DNA from: Mesorhizobium sp.
GTDB lineage: Bacteria > Pseudomonadota > Alphaproteobacteria > Rhizobiales > Rhizobiaceae
Assembly: GCA_004020545.1 (NCBI GenBank)
Contig: SAQE01000002.1
Span: 1 to 64,000 of the forward strand
DNA length: 64,000 nt
Reading direction: 5' to 3'
The position numbers and the translations under genes were made by a program. Position 1 is the stretch's first letter; every line of letters begins with the position of its first letter. Of the stretch, positions 7,660-17,982 are shown one piece after another. Under the pieces are notes generated by a model that was given only the letters and a program-made list of their open reading frames with translations, ran no database searches and was not told the origin of the DNA.

Positions 7660-9738
7660 ATGGATGGTGCCATTGCGGCGGACGGGGCGCGGAGCAAGGC
7701 CGACTGGAAGGTCGGCGTCGATATCGGCGGGACATTCATCGATTTCTGCGCGCTCGAAGCCAATTCCGGACGCGTCGCCTCGCTGAAAGTGCTGACGACG
7801 CCGGACGATCCTGGCGCCGAGCTGATGACGGGTCTCAACCTTCTGGCCGAGCGCGAGGGCTTCGATCCCACCCATATGACGCGCTTCGTGCACGGCACGA
7901 CCGTCGGCATCAACACGATCATCCAGCGCAAAGGCGCGCCGCTGGCGCTGTTCACCAATGCCGGCTTCGAGGACGTGATCGAACTCGCGCGGCTTCGCAT
8001 GCCGGACATGTATTCGCTGTTCTGCTCGCGGCCGGAGCCGCTGATCTCGCGCGACATGGTCTTTGGCATTCCGGCCCGCATGCGTGCCGATGGGAGCGAG
8101 TCCCAAGTGCCGGACATGGCGGCGGTGGAGAGAGCGGTCGCAGGGGCGAAAGCGAACGGGGCGCAAGGGATCATCGTGTCCTTCCTGCATTCCTGGCGCA
8201 ACGCCGCGCAGGAAGCCTCGGTCAAGGCGGCGATCTCGCGCCTGGCACCGGACCTCTTCGTCTTTTCCTCGGCCGAGGTGTGGCCGGTCATCCGCGAATA
8301 CGAGCGCAGCTCGACCGCCATCCTCAATGGCTATGTCCATCCGCGCGTATCCGGCTATCTGACGGCGCTGGAAGAGCGGCTGAAGGGCCGCGGCGTGCCC
8401 GCCCGCCCCATGCTGACGAAGTCGAACGGCGGACTGATGAATGCTGCCGAAGGCAAGCGCGCCTGCGTGAACATGCTGCTGTCGGGAACGGCCTCAGGCG
8501 TCATCGGCGCCTCGTGGTTGGCGCGTCAGGCAGGCGATGACAAAGTCCTTACCCTCGATATCGGCGGCACATCGGCTGACTTCGCGCTTATCATTGGCGG
8601 CGAGGCGCAGTTCGGGACCGGCGAACTGATCGGCGAATTCCCGCTCCATATCCCGTCCGTGTCGGTGAGCTCGATCGGCGTCGGCGGCGGCTCGATCGCC
8701 AGTGTCGACGCGCAGGGCGTGTTGCGCGTCGGACCGGAATCGGCCGGCTCGACGCCGGGACCTGCATGCTATGGCCGCGGTGGCGAGCGGGCGACGGTGA
8801 CGGACGCCATGGTGGCCTGCGGATGGCTCGGCCACAGCGAGATGGCCTATGGCCAGCTCAGGATCGATACCGGACTGGCGCATCGCGCGGTCGGCGAATT
8901 GGCAGCTCGCCTCGATCGCCCGGTCGAGCAGACCGCGCAGGCGATCCTCGACATCGCGGTGTCGGAGATGTTCGTCGAGGTCGAGAAGCTCTCCTCGCGC
9001 GCCGGTGTGGACTTGCGCGATTTCACGCTGATGCCCTTCGGCGGCGGCGGCCCGATGCTAGGCGCCTTCCTGGCCAGCGAGCTCGGCATGAAGCGAGTCC
9101 TGGCGCCGCGCCGCCCCGGCGTGGTGTCGGCGCTGGGCGGGCTGGTGGCTGATCTGCGCGGCGACTTCATCCGCACGATCTTCGGCCCGTTGTCGGCCAC
9201 ATCGCTCCCCACAATCCGCGAGGCCTTCGAGTCCCTTGCGCAAGAGGGCCGCAACTGGCTGGCGGCGCAGGGGCACGATGCAGCCGCTGAGCTCAATCTC
9301 TCCTGCGACATGCGGTACATCGGGCAAAGCTATGAGATCGAGGTTGTCCTTTCGCCGGAATGGCTTGCCAAAGGTGACATGACCGCCATCGAGCAAGCCT
9401 TTCACCGAGCCCATGAGCAACTCTACGACTTTCACGATCCTGAGGGGGCGATCGAGCTTGTGAACGTCCGGCTGTCCGCTATAGGCGCGGGGCCGAAACT
9501 CTCCTTTCCGGAGTCCGACGAGATCGACGCGCCGGTCAATCCGGCGCGCCGGATTCCTGTTTATACCGGCCTGCGCGTCGAGACCGTCGACCTCCACGAC
9601 CGGCAGACTCTGGTGCCTGGCAGCACGTTCCGAGGACCCGCTGTGGTGGTGCAGGAAGACACGACCTTTGCAATTCCCGCGGGAACGCAGGCACGGGTCG
9701 ACCGCCACCTCAATCTTCTCCTGACCTTCGCGGAGTGA
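7660..9738 (+). CDS. hyuA: Hydantoinase / oxoprolinase family protein, subunit A
   Basis: A 692-residue HyuA-family protein, with an actin-like ATPase fold and usual length about 690. It has VGVDIGGTFIDF near residues 16-27, FVHGTTVGINTIIQRKGAP, KSNGGLMNA, and the second phosphate motif VLTLDIGGTSADFALI. With HyuB it forms ATP-dependent hydrolases of cyclic amides (N-methylhydantoin, 5-oxoproline) or acetone-carboxylase-like enzymes. The start is ATG with AGGAAGGGA upstream. hyuB begins 5 bases downstream. The other operon members encode opine-oxidase-like subunits, so the substrate may be a cyclised amino-acid derivative; this is inference. Confidence 0.9.
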   Translation: MDGAIAADGARSKADWKVGVDIGGTFIDFCALEANSGRVASLKVLTTPDDPGAELMTGLNLLAEREGFDPTHMTRFVHGTTVGINTIIQRKGAPLALFTNAGFEDVIELARLRMPDMYSLFCSRPEPLISRDMVFGIPARMRADGSESQVPDMAAVERAVAGAKANGAQGIIVSFLHSWRNAAQEASVKAAISRLAPDLFVFSSAEVWPVIREYERSSTAILNGYVHPRVSGYLTALEERLKGRGVPARPMLTKSNGGLMNAAEGKRACVNMLLSGTASGVIGASWLARQAGDDKVLTLDIGGTSADFALIIGGEAQFGTGELIGEFPLHIPSVSVSSIGVGGGSIASVDAQGVLRVGPESAGSTPGPACYGRGGERATVTDAMVACGWLGHSEMAYGQLRIDTGLAHRAVGELAARLDRPVEQTAQAILDIAVSEMFVEVEKLSSRAGVDLRDFTLMPFGGGGPMLGAFLASELGMKRVLAPRRPGVVSALGGLVADLRGDFIRTIFGPLSATSLPTIREAFESLAQEGRNWLAAQGHDAAAELNLSCDMRYIGQSYEIEVVLSPEWLAKGDMTAIEQAFHRAHEQLYDFHDPEGAIELVNVRLSAIGAGPKLSFPESDEIDAPVNPARRIPVYTGLRVETVDLHDRQTLVPGSTFRGPAVVVQEDTTFAIPAGTQARVDRHLNLLLTFAE

Positions 9739-9742
9739 CGCC

Positions 9743-11728
9743 TTGTTCGACCGGACAAACCTTCAGGTTCTGGCAAATCATGCCCGTGCGGCGGCCGAGA
9801 ACATGGCGCATACGCTGCATCGCACCGCGCACTCCGCCTTCGTCAAGGAGACGCAGGACTTCACCGTGATGCTGATGGACCGTTCGGGGGCGACCTTCGC
9901 CGTCCCGATGGAACTCGGCGCCACCTGGTATCCGGGGCTTTCGTATCACCGCGCGATCGCGATGGTCGACGACTACCGGCCGGGAGATGTCGCCTTCACC
10001 AACGATCCCTATTCCGGCCACGTCGCCACTCATGCGCCCGACACGCATCTGTGGAAGCCGGTCTTCGTCGACGGCGAGATCGTCGCCTGGACCGGAGGCC
10101 ACATCCACAACACCGATATGGGCGGCGCGGTGCCGGCTTCGCTCAGCCGCGCGCTGACCGAAATCCACCAGGAAGGCATCCGCTTTCCTCCCATGAAGCT
10201 GGTGAGGGAAGGCGTCTTCGACGAGACGATCCTGCGGATCATGAGCACCAATGTGCGCAAGCCCGACCTTAACATCGGCGACATCAAGGCGCTGGTCGGC
10301 GCGCTCAATACCGGCGAGCGCAAGATCCAGGCGATGGTGCGGAAGTTCGGCAAAGCCGGCTTCGTGGAAGGCGTCGCCGCTCTTCTCGACCATGCGGAGG
10401 CGCAGGCGCGCGACGTGCTGTGTTCCATGCCCGACGGCACTTGGGAATTCGCCGACTATGCCGACGAGGATTCGGTCGAGGCCAATCCGTGCCGGCTGAA
10501 GCTGAGGCTGACGATCAAAGGCGACGAAGCAGTGCTCGACTTTACCGGCTCCGATCCGCAGCTCGGCTCCTCGCTCAACGTGCCTTCGGGCGGCGATCCA
10601 CGCCACACCATGCTGCTGGTCGGCGTCTACTACGTGCTCTACACGCTCAACCCGAAGATCCTGCTCAATACGGGCCTAACCAGGCCGTTCACCTGCATCA
10701 CGCCTCGAGGCTCGGTGCTGAACCCGGTCCACCCCGCCGCCGTCGGCATGCGCTCGCTCACCTGCGCGCGGCTGCGCTCGGTCATCTTCGGCGCCTTTTC
10801 GCAGGCAGTGCCGGAGCGCCTGCCGGCGGCGCCGGCGGGCAACAACTGCATCGTCAACGTCATGACCACGGACGAGCGTACCAGCCGGAGCGTCATCGCG
10901 GCGGTGAACCCGGTGGTAGGCGGCGGCGGCGCGATGCCTCATCGCGATGGCACCAACGGATCGGGCGCCGATGCCGCCTATCTCAAGAACACACCGATCG
11001 AGATCACCGAGACCGAGACTCCGGTCGAGTTCGTTAAATACGGACTCGCCAAGGACAGCGGCGGCGCGGGCCACTGGCGCGGCGGGCTGGCGACCGAGAT
11101 GGCCTTCCGCGTCTTCGCCCCCGACTCCAGGATCACGGCGCGCAACCGCGACCGCAGCTTCTTCCGCCCGTGGGGCGTGCTGGGCGGCAAGGCGGCCGGC
11201 CTGTCGGACATGGTCATCAATCCGGGAACCGGGCACGAGCGGCGGCTGGGCAACATCGACACCGCGGTCCTGCAGCCCGGCGACGTGCTCGAGATCCGCT
11301 CCGCCGGCGGTGGCGGGCGCGGCGATCCGCATCAGCGCGAGCCCTGGCGGGTCGCGCAGGATGTGCGGCGTGGCTACGTCTCGGCGGCAGCAGCCGAAAG
11401 CGAGTATGGCGTCGTCATTCGCGACGGCGAGGTCGACCGGCAGGCGACGGAGCGGCTGCGCGCCGGACAAAAGCCATCCGCCGGCCATTTCCATTTCGGC
11501 CCGGAGCGCGAAGGCTATGAAGCGCAGTGGACACAGGCTGCCTATGACCGGCTCCATGCTCTGCTGGACGCCTTGCCGATCCACTGGCGCTTCTTCGCCA
11601 AGACGGAGATCTTCCGCCGCATGAAAGGCCGCTCCGGGCCGGAGGGCGTCCAGGCGGCCTTCGATGCGGTCTGCGGACGCTTCCCCGAACTGCCTCGTCC
11701 AAGCCCGGTGCGAGAGGCCGCGGAATGA
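9743..11728 (+). CDS. hyuB: Hydantoinase / oxoprolinase family protein, subunit B
   Basis: A 661-residue HyuB-family protein, somewhat longer than the usual 520-600. The family core is clear: FTNDPYSGHVATHAPD, GGHIHNTDMGGAVP, and the glycine-rich end AVLQPGDVLEIRSAGGGGRG. A C-terminal extension of about 130 residues follows. The start is TTG at 9743, 5 bases after hyuA. Its stop overlaps the start of the [2Fe-2S] gene by four bases (ATGA at 11725-11728), indicating translational coupling. Confidence 0.9.
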   Translation: MFDRTNLQVLANHARAAAENMAHTLHRTAHSAFVKETQDFTVMLMDRSGATFAVPMELGATWYPGLSYHRAIAMVDDYRPGDVAFTNDPYSGHVATHAPDTHLWKPVFVDGEIVAWTGGHIHNTDMGGAVPASLSRALTEIHQEGIRFPPMKLVREGVFDETILRIMSTNVRKPDLNIGDIKALVGALNTGERKIQAMVRKFGKAGFVEGVAALLDHAEAQARDVLCSMPDGTWEFADYADEDSVEANPCRLKLRLTIKGDEAVLDFTGSDPQLGSSLNVPSGGDPRHTMLLVGVYYVLYTLNPKILLNTGLTRPFTCITPRGSVLNPVHPAAVGMRSLTCARLRSVIFGAFSQAVPERLPAAPAGNNCIVNVMTTDERTSRSVIAAVNPVVGGGGAMPHRDGTNGSGADAAYLKNTPIEITETETPVEFVKYGLAKDSGGAGHWRGGLATEMAFRVFAPDSRITARNRDRSFFRPWGVLGGKAAGLSDMVINPGTGHERRLGNIDTAVLQPGDVLEIRSAGGGGRGDPHQREPWRVAQDVRRGYVSAAAAESEYGVVIRDGEVDRQATERLRAGQKPSAGHFHFGPEREGYEAQWTQAAYDRLHALLDALPIHWRFFAKTEIFRRMKGRSGPEGVQAAFDAVCGRFPELPRPSPVREAAE

Positions 11729-12027
11729 TCACGGCTGGCCGCATCGTCCGGCTGGCCGAGTTCGACCGGGCAAAGGTGCGCTTCTTCCTCGACAGGGAAA
11801 TGCGCGGCGCGCTGGCGGGCGATACAGTGCTGACCGCCATGCTGGCGTCGGGACACGCCTTGCGAAACTCCGAGTTCGGACCCGAGCCGCGCGCCGGTTT
11901 CTGTCTGATGGGAGCCTGTCAGGATTGCTGGGTGTGGCAGGAGGAAGGGCCGCGTCTGCGGGCATGCTCGACACCCGTTGCCGAAGGCATGCGGTTGCGC
12001 ACGACGCCGCCGGAGAGCTGGCCGTGA
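11725..12027 (+). CDS. Small [2Fe-2S] subunit of an opine-oxidase / HcnA-like dehydrogenase
   Basis: A 100-residue ferredoxin-fold protein with four cysteines in the pattern C60-x4-C65-x2-C68-x12-C81 (GFCLMGACQDCWVW, then RACST). This matches the small iron-sulfur subunit (HcnA, OoxA-type partner, D-hydroxyproline dehydrogenase gamma) of heteromeric flavin dehydrogenases acting on amino acids or opines. Start and stop overlap the neighbouring genes (ATGA before, GTGA after). It passes electrons between the flavin subunits and the respiratory chain; the partner subunits are the next gene and probably the DAO gene at 13430. Confidence 0.85.
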   Translation: MITAGRIVRLAEFDRAKVRFFLDREMRGALAGDTVLTAMLASGHALRNSEFGPEPRAGFCLMGACQDCWVWQEEGPRLRACSTPVAEGMRLRTTPPESWP

Positions 12028-13391
12028 GCGACACCTCATCGCCGAAGATTGTCATTATTGGCGCCGGTCCGGCCGGCATACGCGCCGCAGCCACACTGGT
12101 TGAGGCCGGGCTCCATCCGGTGGTGATCGACGAAGGGCATCGCGCGGGCGGGCAGATCTATCGCCGCCCGCCTGCCGGGTTCGTCCGCACACCGGAACAT
12201 CTCTATGGGTCGGAGGCGGCCAAGGCGCGCGCGTTGCATGCGCTTTTCGACCGGCTGGCCGAAGAGGGGCGGCTCACCCATTGCGCGCGCAGCTCCGTCA
12301 TCGCAGCGCATGAGGGGCGGCTGCACGTGCTGGGGGAGGGCGGCGTGCAGGTGATCGGCTATGACCGGCTGATCCTTGCCACCGGCGCATCCGACCGCGT
12401 CGCTCCGGTCCCCGGCTGGCAGAACGCCGGCGTCTATAGTCTTGGCGCGGCGCAGATCGCGCTCAAGGCGCAGGGAGTGGCCCTCGGGAGGCGGATCGTG
12501 CTCATCGGATCGGGGCCTTTGCTGACGCTGGTCGGCGCGCAACTCCTCAGGGCCGGGGCGGATGTGGTGGCAGTGCTCGACACCTCCCCTTGGCGCCGGC
12601 AGATGCGTGGGTTCCGGGAGCTTGCCGCCCGGCCGATTGTCGCGCTGCGCGGCCTCGCCCTGCGGGCGCGGCTCGGCGACCGCTATCAAGCGGGCGTGAC
12701 GCTGGAGCGCATCGAGGCCGATGCGTCGGGTGTCACGGCGATGCGCTGGCGCGACGCCAGTGGAGGGCAGCACCTCACCCCATGCGACATGGTCGGCATG
12801 GGCTGGCACCTGCGGGCGGAGACGCATCTGGCCGACCTGGCGGGATGCGCCTTCATTTATGACGAGCAGTGGCAACAATGGCTGCCGAAGACCGACGATA
12901 TGGGCAGGGCCGGCAACGGAGTCTATCTTGTCGGCGACGGGGTCCGTCTCCTCGGGGCGGATGGCGCGGAAATAGCGGGGCGTCTTGCCGCAACGGCGTG
13001 CCTTTCCGATCTCGGGCGTCCGGCGCCTTCCGTCGATGCCGATCTTCGCAAGCTGGCGCGGCTCCAGCGCTTTGCCCGGGGGCTGGCTCGCGCCTTTCCC
13101 TGGCCGTCCGAGATGGTGCGAGCGCTGCCCGACGATGCGATCGTGTGCCGCTGCGAGAATGTGAGCGCCGGAGCCGTACGCGAGGGCGCGGATCTCGGCG
13201 GCGGTGACGCCAACAGGGTGAAGTCGCTGTCGCGCGCCGGCATGGGGCGCTGCCAGGGGCGCTATTGCCAGTTGGCCGCCGTTGAACTCGTCGCGGCCCA
13301 AGCCGGTTGTGCTCCCAACACGGTCGGCCGGTTTCGCGGGCAGGCTCCTGTGCGGCCGGCGCCGATCGGCGCTTTTCTCGGGGAAGGCTGA
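12024..13391 (+). CDS. FAD/NAD-binding oxidoreductase subunit with C-terminal Bfd-like [2Fe-2S] domain (opine oxidase A / HcnB type)
   Basis: A 455-residue protein. The start is GTG at 12024, overlapping the previous stop (GTGA); an open frame upstream is a shadow. The N-terminal FAD motif is IIGAGPAGIRAA, followed by GHRAGGQIYRRPPAG. An NAD-type motif (VLIGSGPLLTLVGAQLL) lies in the middle. The C-terminal domain carries the [2Fe-2S] ligands C375-x-C377 (CRCENVS) and C410-x4-C415 (GMGRCQGRYC), as in HcnB and opine oxidase subunit A. Together with the small ferredoxin and a DAO-type subunit it should oxidise an imino/amino substrate at the membrane or in the cytosol. Confidence 0.88.
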   Translation: MSDTSSPKIVIIGAGPAGIRAAATLVEAGLHPVVIDEGHRAGGQIYRRPPAGFVRTPEHLYGSEAAKARALHALFDRLAEEGRLTHCARSSVIAAHEGRLHVLGEGGVQVIGYDRLILATGASDRVAPVPGWQNAGVYSLGAAQIALKAQGVALGRRIVLIGSGPLLTLVGAQLLRAGADVVAVLDTSPWRRQMRGFRELAARPIVALRGLALRARLGDRYQAGVTLERIEADASGVTAMRWRDASGGQHLTPCDMVGMGWHLRAETHLADLAGCAFIYDEQWQQWLPKTDDMGRAGNGVYLVGDGVRLLGADGAEIAGRLAATACLSDLGRPAPSVDADLRKLARLQRFARGLARAFPWPSEMVRALPDDAIVCRCENVSAGAVREGADLGGGDANRVKSLSRAGMGRCQGRYCQLAAVELVAAQAGCAPNTVGRFRGQAPVRPAPIGAFLGEG

Positions 13392-13429
13392 TGCAATTGC
13401 GAAAGCCGGAGACTGGCGTCCGTCACGTC

Positions 13430-14755
13430 TTAGAAATCGGCAACCTTGCCCCAGGCCGAAGCATCGAAACGCCGCGGATCGTAGGGTGTCGCAACGACGA
13501 TCGGTTCCGACCCGGTCACCAGATCGGCGACGAGATGCCCGGCGCCCGGCCCGATGCCGAAGCCGTGTCCCGAGAATCCGGCAGCCAGGAAGAAGCCCGG
13601 AACGGTATCTATCTCGCCGATGGCGGGCACGCCGTCCGGCGTGCTGTCGATATAGCCGGCCCAGGCAGCACTTATCCTGGTCTGGCGCAGAGCCGGCAGC
13701 AGCTCGAGCGCGCGGGCGTGAGTCAGGCGGATGGTCGCCCGATCCGGGACCGGATCGAGGATGCGCATGCGCTCCATCGGCGTCGGCCGGTCGAGCCGCC
13801 AGCGCTGCAGCGTTTCGTGACCCGAGCGCATGCCCTGCAGGCCGCCAGGCGCGAGGCTTCGCCAGCGCTTCAGGAACATCGGGACGAACTGCGAGGAGAA
13901 GCGCAGTTGCTGCGGCGTCACGTCGACGCGCCCGCGTCCGCTGATCGCAAGCGTGTAGCCGCCGTCGCCGCGGCGCGTGACCGAGATCCTTGCCGTGTGC
14001 AGCGCATCCGGCAGACCCTCGGCGCCGGGCGAAACGGACAGGATGGAGGAGCGGACCGATGCCTGCGGGAAGCGGAAGCCGAACTGATGGCAAAAGGAGG
14101 ACGCCCAGGCGCCGCCGGCAAGCACCGCCACCTTCGTCCGGATGGTTCCGCTTTCCGTGACCACGGCGCTGAGGCGCCCGGCCTCGGTCTCGATGCCGCG
14201 CGCAGCGCAATTCTGGTGCACGCTGCCGCCGAGCTTGAGGATGGCGCGGGCGACCGCGGGCGCGGCCTGCGACGGATCGGCGGTGCCGTCGGTCGGCGAG
14301 AAGACACCGCCCTTCCAGATACGGCCTGTGGCGCGACCGCGCGCGCTCGCTTCGGCGCTGTCGAGCATGTGGGTGGTGACGCCGGCCGTTTTGGCAAAGT
14401 CACGCCAGCGCGCCCAGCCGGCCAGTTCCGCCTCGTCATTGCTGAGATAGAGCAGGCCGCAGCGGCGGAAGCCGTTGTCCTCACCGGTCTCTTTCGCAAG
14501 GCGAGCCCACAGGTCGAGGCTGTGGGTCGCCATCGGCAGCTCGCGCGCGTCGCGGTTCTGCTGGCGGCACCATCCCCAGTTCCGGGAGGACTGCTCGGCG
14601 CCGATGCGGCCCTTTTCGACAAGCGCGACCTTCATGCCGCGCCGCGCCAGGTAGTAAGCCGCGAAGACGCCCACGATGCCGCCGCCGATGACCACCGCGT
14701 CCGCGGATTGCGGCAGTTCGCCGGATGTTTCGATTTGCTGCAGCGGCGCGCGCAT
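13430..14755 (-). CDS. FAD-dependent oxidoreductase, DAO family (opine oxidase B / HcnC-like candidate subunit)
   Basis: A 441-residue DAO-family flavoprotein. It has ADAVVIGGGIVGVFAAYYLA near residues 18-37, VEKGRIGAEQSSRNWGWCRQ (the R-N-W-G region seen in D-amino-acid/opine oxidase subunits), and the C-terminal FLAAGFSGHGFGIGPGAG. It converges on the hyuAB/[2Fe-2S]/FAD operon with 38 bases between stops. That operon lacks the DAO-type catalytic subunit expected of a three-part enzyme, so this gene probably supplies it. It is divergent from the Lrp gene at 14974. Confidence 0.86.
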   Translation of the reverse strand: MRAPLQQIETSGELPQSADAVVIGGGIVGVFAAYYLARRGMKVALVEKGRIGAEQSSRNWGWCRQQNRDARELPMATHSLDLWARLAKETGEDNGFRRCGLLYLSNDEAELAGWARWRDFAKTAGVTTHMLDSAEASARGRATGRIWKGGVFSPTDGTADPSQAAPAVARAILKLGGSVHQNCAARGIETEAGRLSAVVTESGTIRTKVAVLAGGAWASSFCHQFGFRFPQASVRSSILSVSPGAEGLPDALHTARISVTRRGDGGYTLAISGRGRVDVTPQQLRFSSQFVPMFLKRWRSLAPGGLQGMRSGHETLQRWRLDRPTPMERMRILDPVPDRATIRLTHARALELLPALRQTRISAAWAGYIDSTPDGVPAIGEIDTVPGFFLAAGFSGHGFGIGPGAGHLVADLVTGSEPIVVATPYDPRRFDASAWGKVADF

Positions 14756-14938
14756 GATCCTCTCTGTCTTGACGCTTCAATCTACCGCCTTGCGCAGGCA
14801 GCCGGTGCTGCAATTGAGGCTGAGGCAGAATTTTATTCCGGCAGGCTCGCTGAAATCGAGAGTCCCTGCGTTTCAAAGCGGCACCCGCTTGGATGGACAG
14901 GCCGGCGGGCTGTGGTAGTGTCAATCGTTATAGATAGA

Positions 14939-14955
14939 GCAGCATTTTGTGCTGC
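14939..14955. promoter_or_regulatory. Perfect dyad GCAGCA-N5-TGCTGC, candidate Lrp operator
   Basis: GCAGCATTTTGTGCTGC is a perfect 6-base inverted repeat around an AT-rich centre. It lies 19-35 bases upstream of the Lrp gene start, in the divergent region shared with the DAO gene. A relaxed relative, ACAGAAC-N8-GTGCTGT, lies at 21458-21479 ahead of the HAD/ABC operon. Lrp/AsnC proteins bind AT-centred dyads and often autoregulate. Confidence 0.5.
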
Positions 14956-14973
14956 GGCTTGCGTTGTTCGGAG

Positions 14974-15456
14974 ATGACCGTGAAACTGGATCGGATCGAT
15001 ATCAAGATTCTTCACGAACTGCAGAAGAACGGCCGCATCACCAATGTGGAACTGGCCGAGCTGGTGCATCTGTCACCGAGCCCGTGCCTGATGCGGGTCA
15101 AGAAGCTTCAGTCGGAAGGCTATATCGAAGGCTATTCCGCGCAGGTCAATCTCGGCAAGCTCGGCCAGACGCTGACCGTGTTCACCGAGATCACCTTGAA
15201 GAACCACCGCCAGGTGGACTTCGCCCGCTTTCTCGCCGTCGTGGAGAAGATCGATCAGGTCATCGAATGCCACCTCGTGTCGGGCGGCTACGACTACCTG
15301 ATGAAATTCGTGACCGCCGGCATCGGCGAGTACCAGACGATCATGGAGCGCCTGACCGACATGGATATCGGCATCGACAAGTATTTCAGCTTCGTGGTGC
15401 TGAAGTCCCCCATCGTCAAAGCGCACATGCCGTTGCCCAGCCTGTTCCCGATGTGA
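14974..15456 (+). CDS. Lrp/AsnC-family transcriptional regulator
   Basis: A 160-residue feast/famine regulator. The N-terminal HTH has LDRIDIKILHELQKNGRITN, then LVHLSPSPCLMRVKKLQSEG. The C-terminal RAM domain has IECHLVSGGYDYLMKFVTAG. The ATG at 14974 lies only a base from GGAG. A GTG at 14980 has that GGAG six bases upstream and could be the true start, shortening the protein by two residues. It is divergent from the DAO gene and convergent with the ABC operon. It probably senses an amino acid or amine and controls the transporter and oxidase genes around it. Confidence 0.92.
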   Translation: MTVKLDRIDIKILHELQKNGRITNVELAELVHLSPSPCLMRVKKLQSEGYIEGYSAQVNLGKLGQTLTVFTEITLKNHRQVDFARFLAVVEKIDQVIECHLVSGGYDYLMKFVTAGIGEYQTIMERLTDMDIGIDKYFSFVVLKSPIVKAHMPLPSLFPM

Positions 15457-15478
15457 AGCGTGGCCGGCTCGAATTCCT

Positions 15479-17130
<1,652 letters not shown>

Positions 17131-17134
<4 letters not shown>

Positions 17135-17982
17135 GCGTCACGGTCCCTGATCTTCTGCGGCAGGTTGTCGATCAGCAGGTTGACGCTGATGGTGAGGCTG
17201 GCGATGGCCAGCGAGGGCACGATGACGGCGGGAGCCGCGAAGGGCAGGCCGCCGATGTTCTCGCGCACCAGCGCGCCCCAGTCGGCGAGCGGTGGCTGCA
17301 GACCGAGCCCGAGGAAGGACAGGCCGGAAAGCAAAAGCACGATGAAGACGAAGCGCAGGCCGAAATCGGCCAGCACGGGACGGATGATGTTGGGCAGGAT
17401 CTCGGACCCGATGAGATAGGCCGTGCTTTCGCCACGGACTCGGGCGACGGTCATGAAATCCATGGTGTTGATGTTGACCGCGAGGGCCCGCGCGAAGCGG
17501 TAGGCGCCGGGGATATAGATGACGGCGAGCGTCAGGATCAGCACCGGGATGGACGAGCCGACCGCGGCGACGACGACCAGGCCGAACAGCTTGCTGGGGA
17601 TGGAGTTCATGGCGTCGAGAAAGCGGCTGAGGCAGGTGTCGAGCCAGCCGCCGGTGACGGCCGCGATCATGCCGAGCACGACGCCCGAAAAGCAGGCGAT
17701 GGAGACGGCGGCGAGCGATATGCCGACGGTGTAGCGCGCACCCATCAGAACCCTGGAGAGCATGTCACGGCCCAGATAGTCCGAGCCGAGCCACAGCCCC
17801 TGACGCATCGGACCGAAATAGTCGTCGTCGACGATGTCGCCGATCGGGTGGGGGATGATGTAGGGCGCGAAGACGGCGACGAGCGTCCACGCCAGGATGA
17901 CCAGCGAGGCCAGGACGCCCACGAGGTTGTAGCTGTGGCCCAGGAAGGACCGTCGGGAGGCTGCCGCGCGTGCCATCGTCAT
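17131..17982 (-). CDS. ABC transporter permease, DppC type
   Basis: A 283-residue inner-membrane protein. An N-terminal hydrophobic segment (VGVLASLVILAWTLVAVF) is followed by LGSDYLGRDMLSRVLMGARY, the family's signature loop, and five further membrane segments. The EAA-like loop contains VARVRGESTAYLIGSEILPN. The start is the ATG at 17982, which overlaps the stop of the DppB-type gene (ATGA at 17979-17982); the much longer open frame reaching 18960 reads through that gene in the wrong frame. It pairs with the DppB-type permease. Confidence 0.92.

Noticed and set aside
6538-8340. 600-residue minus-strand frame opposite lysR and hyuA
   Set aside because: Antisense of two well-supported genes, with low-complexity basic translation.
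12036-14210. 724-residue minus-strand frame across the FAD subunit gene and DAO gene
   Set aside because: It crosses two clear genes and has shadow-like composition (R, H, A, P).
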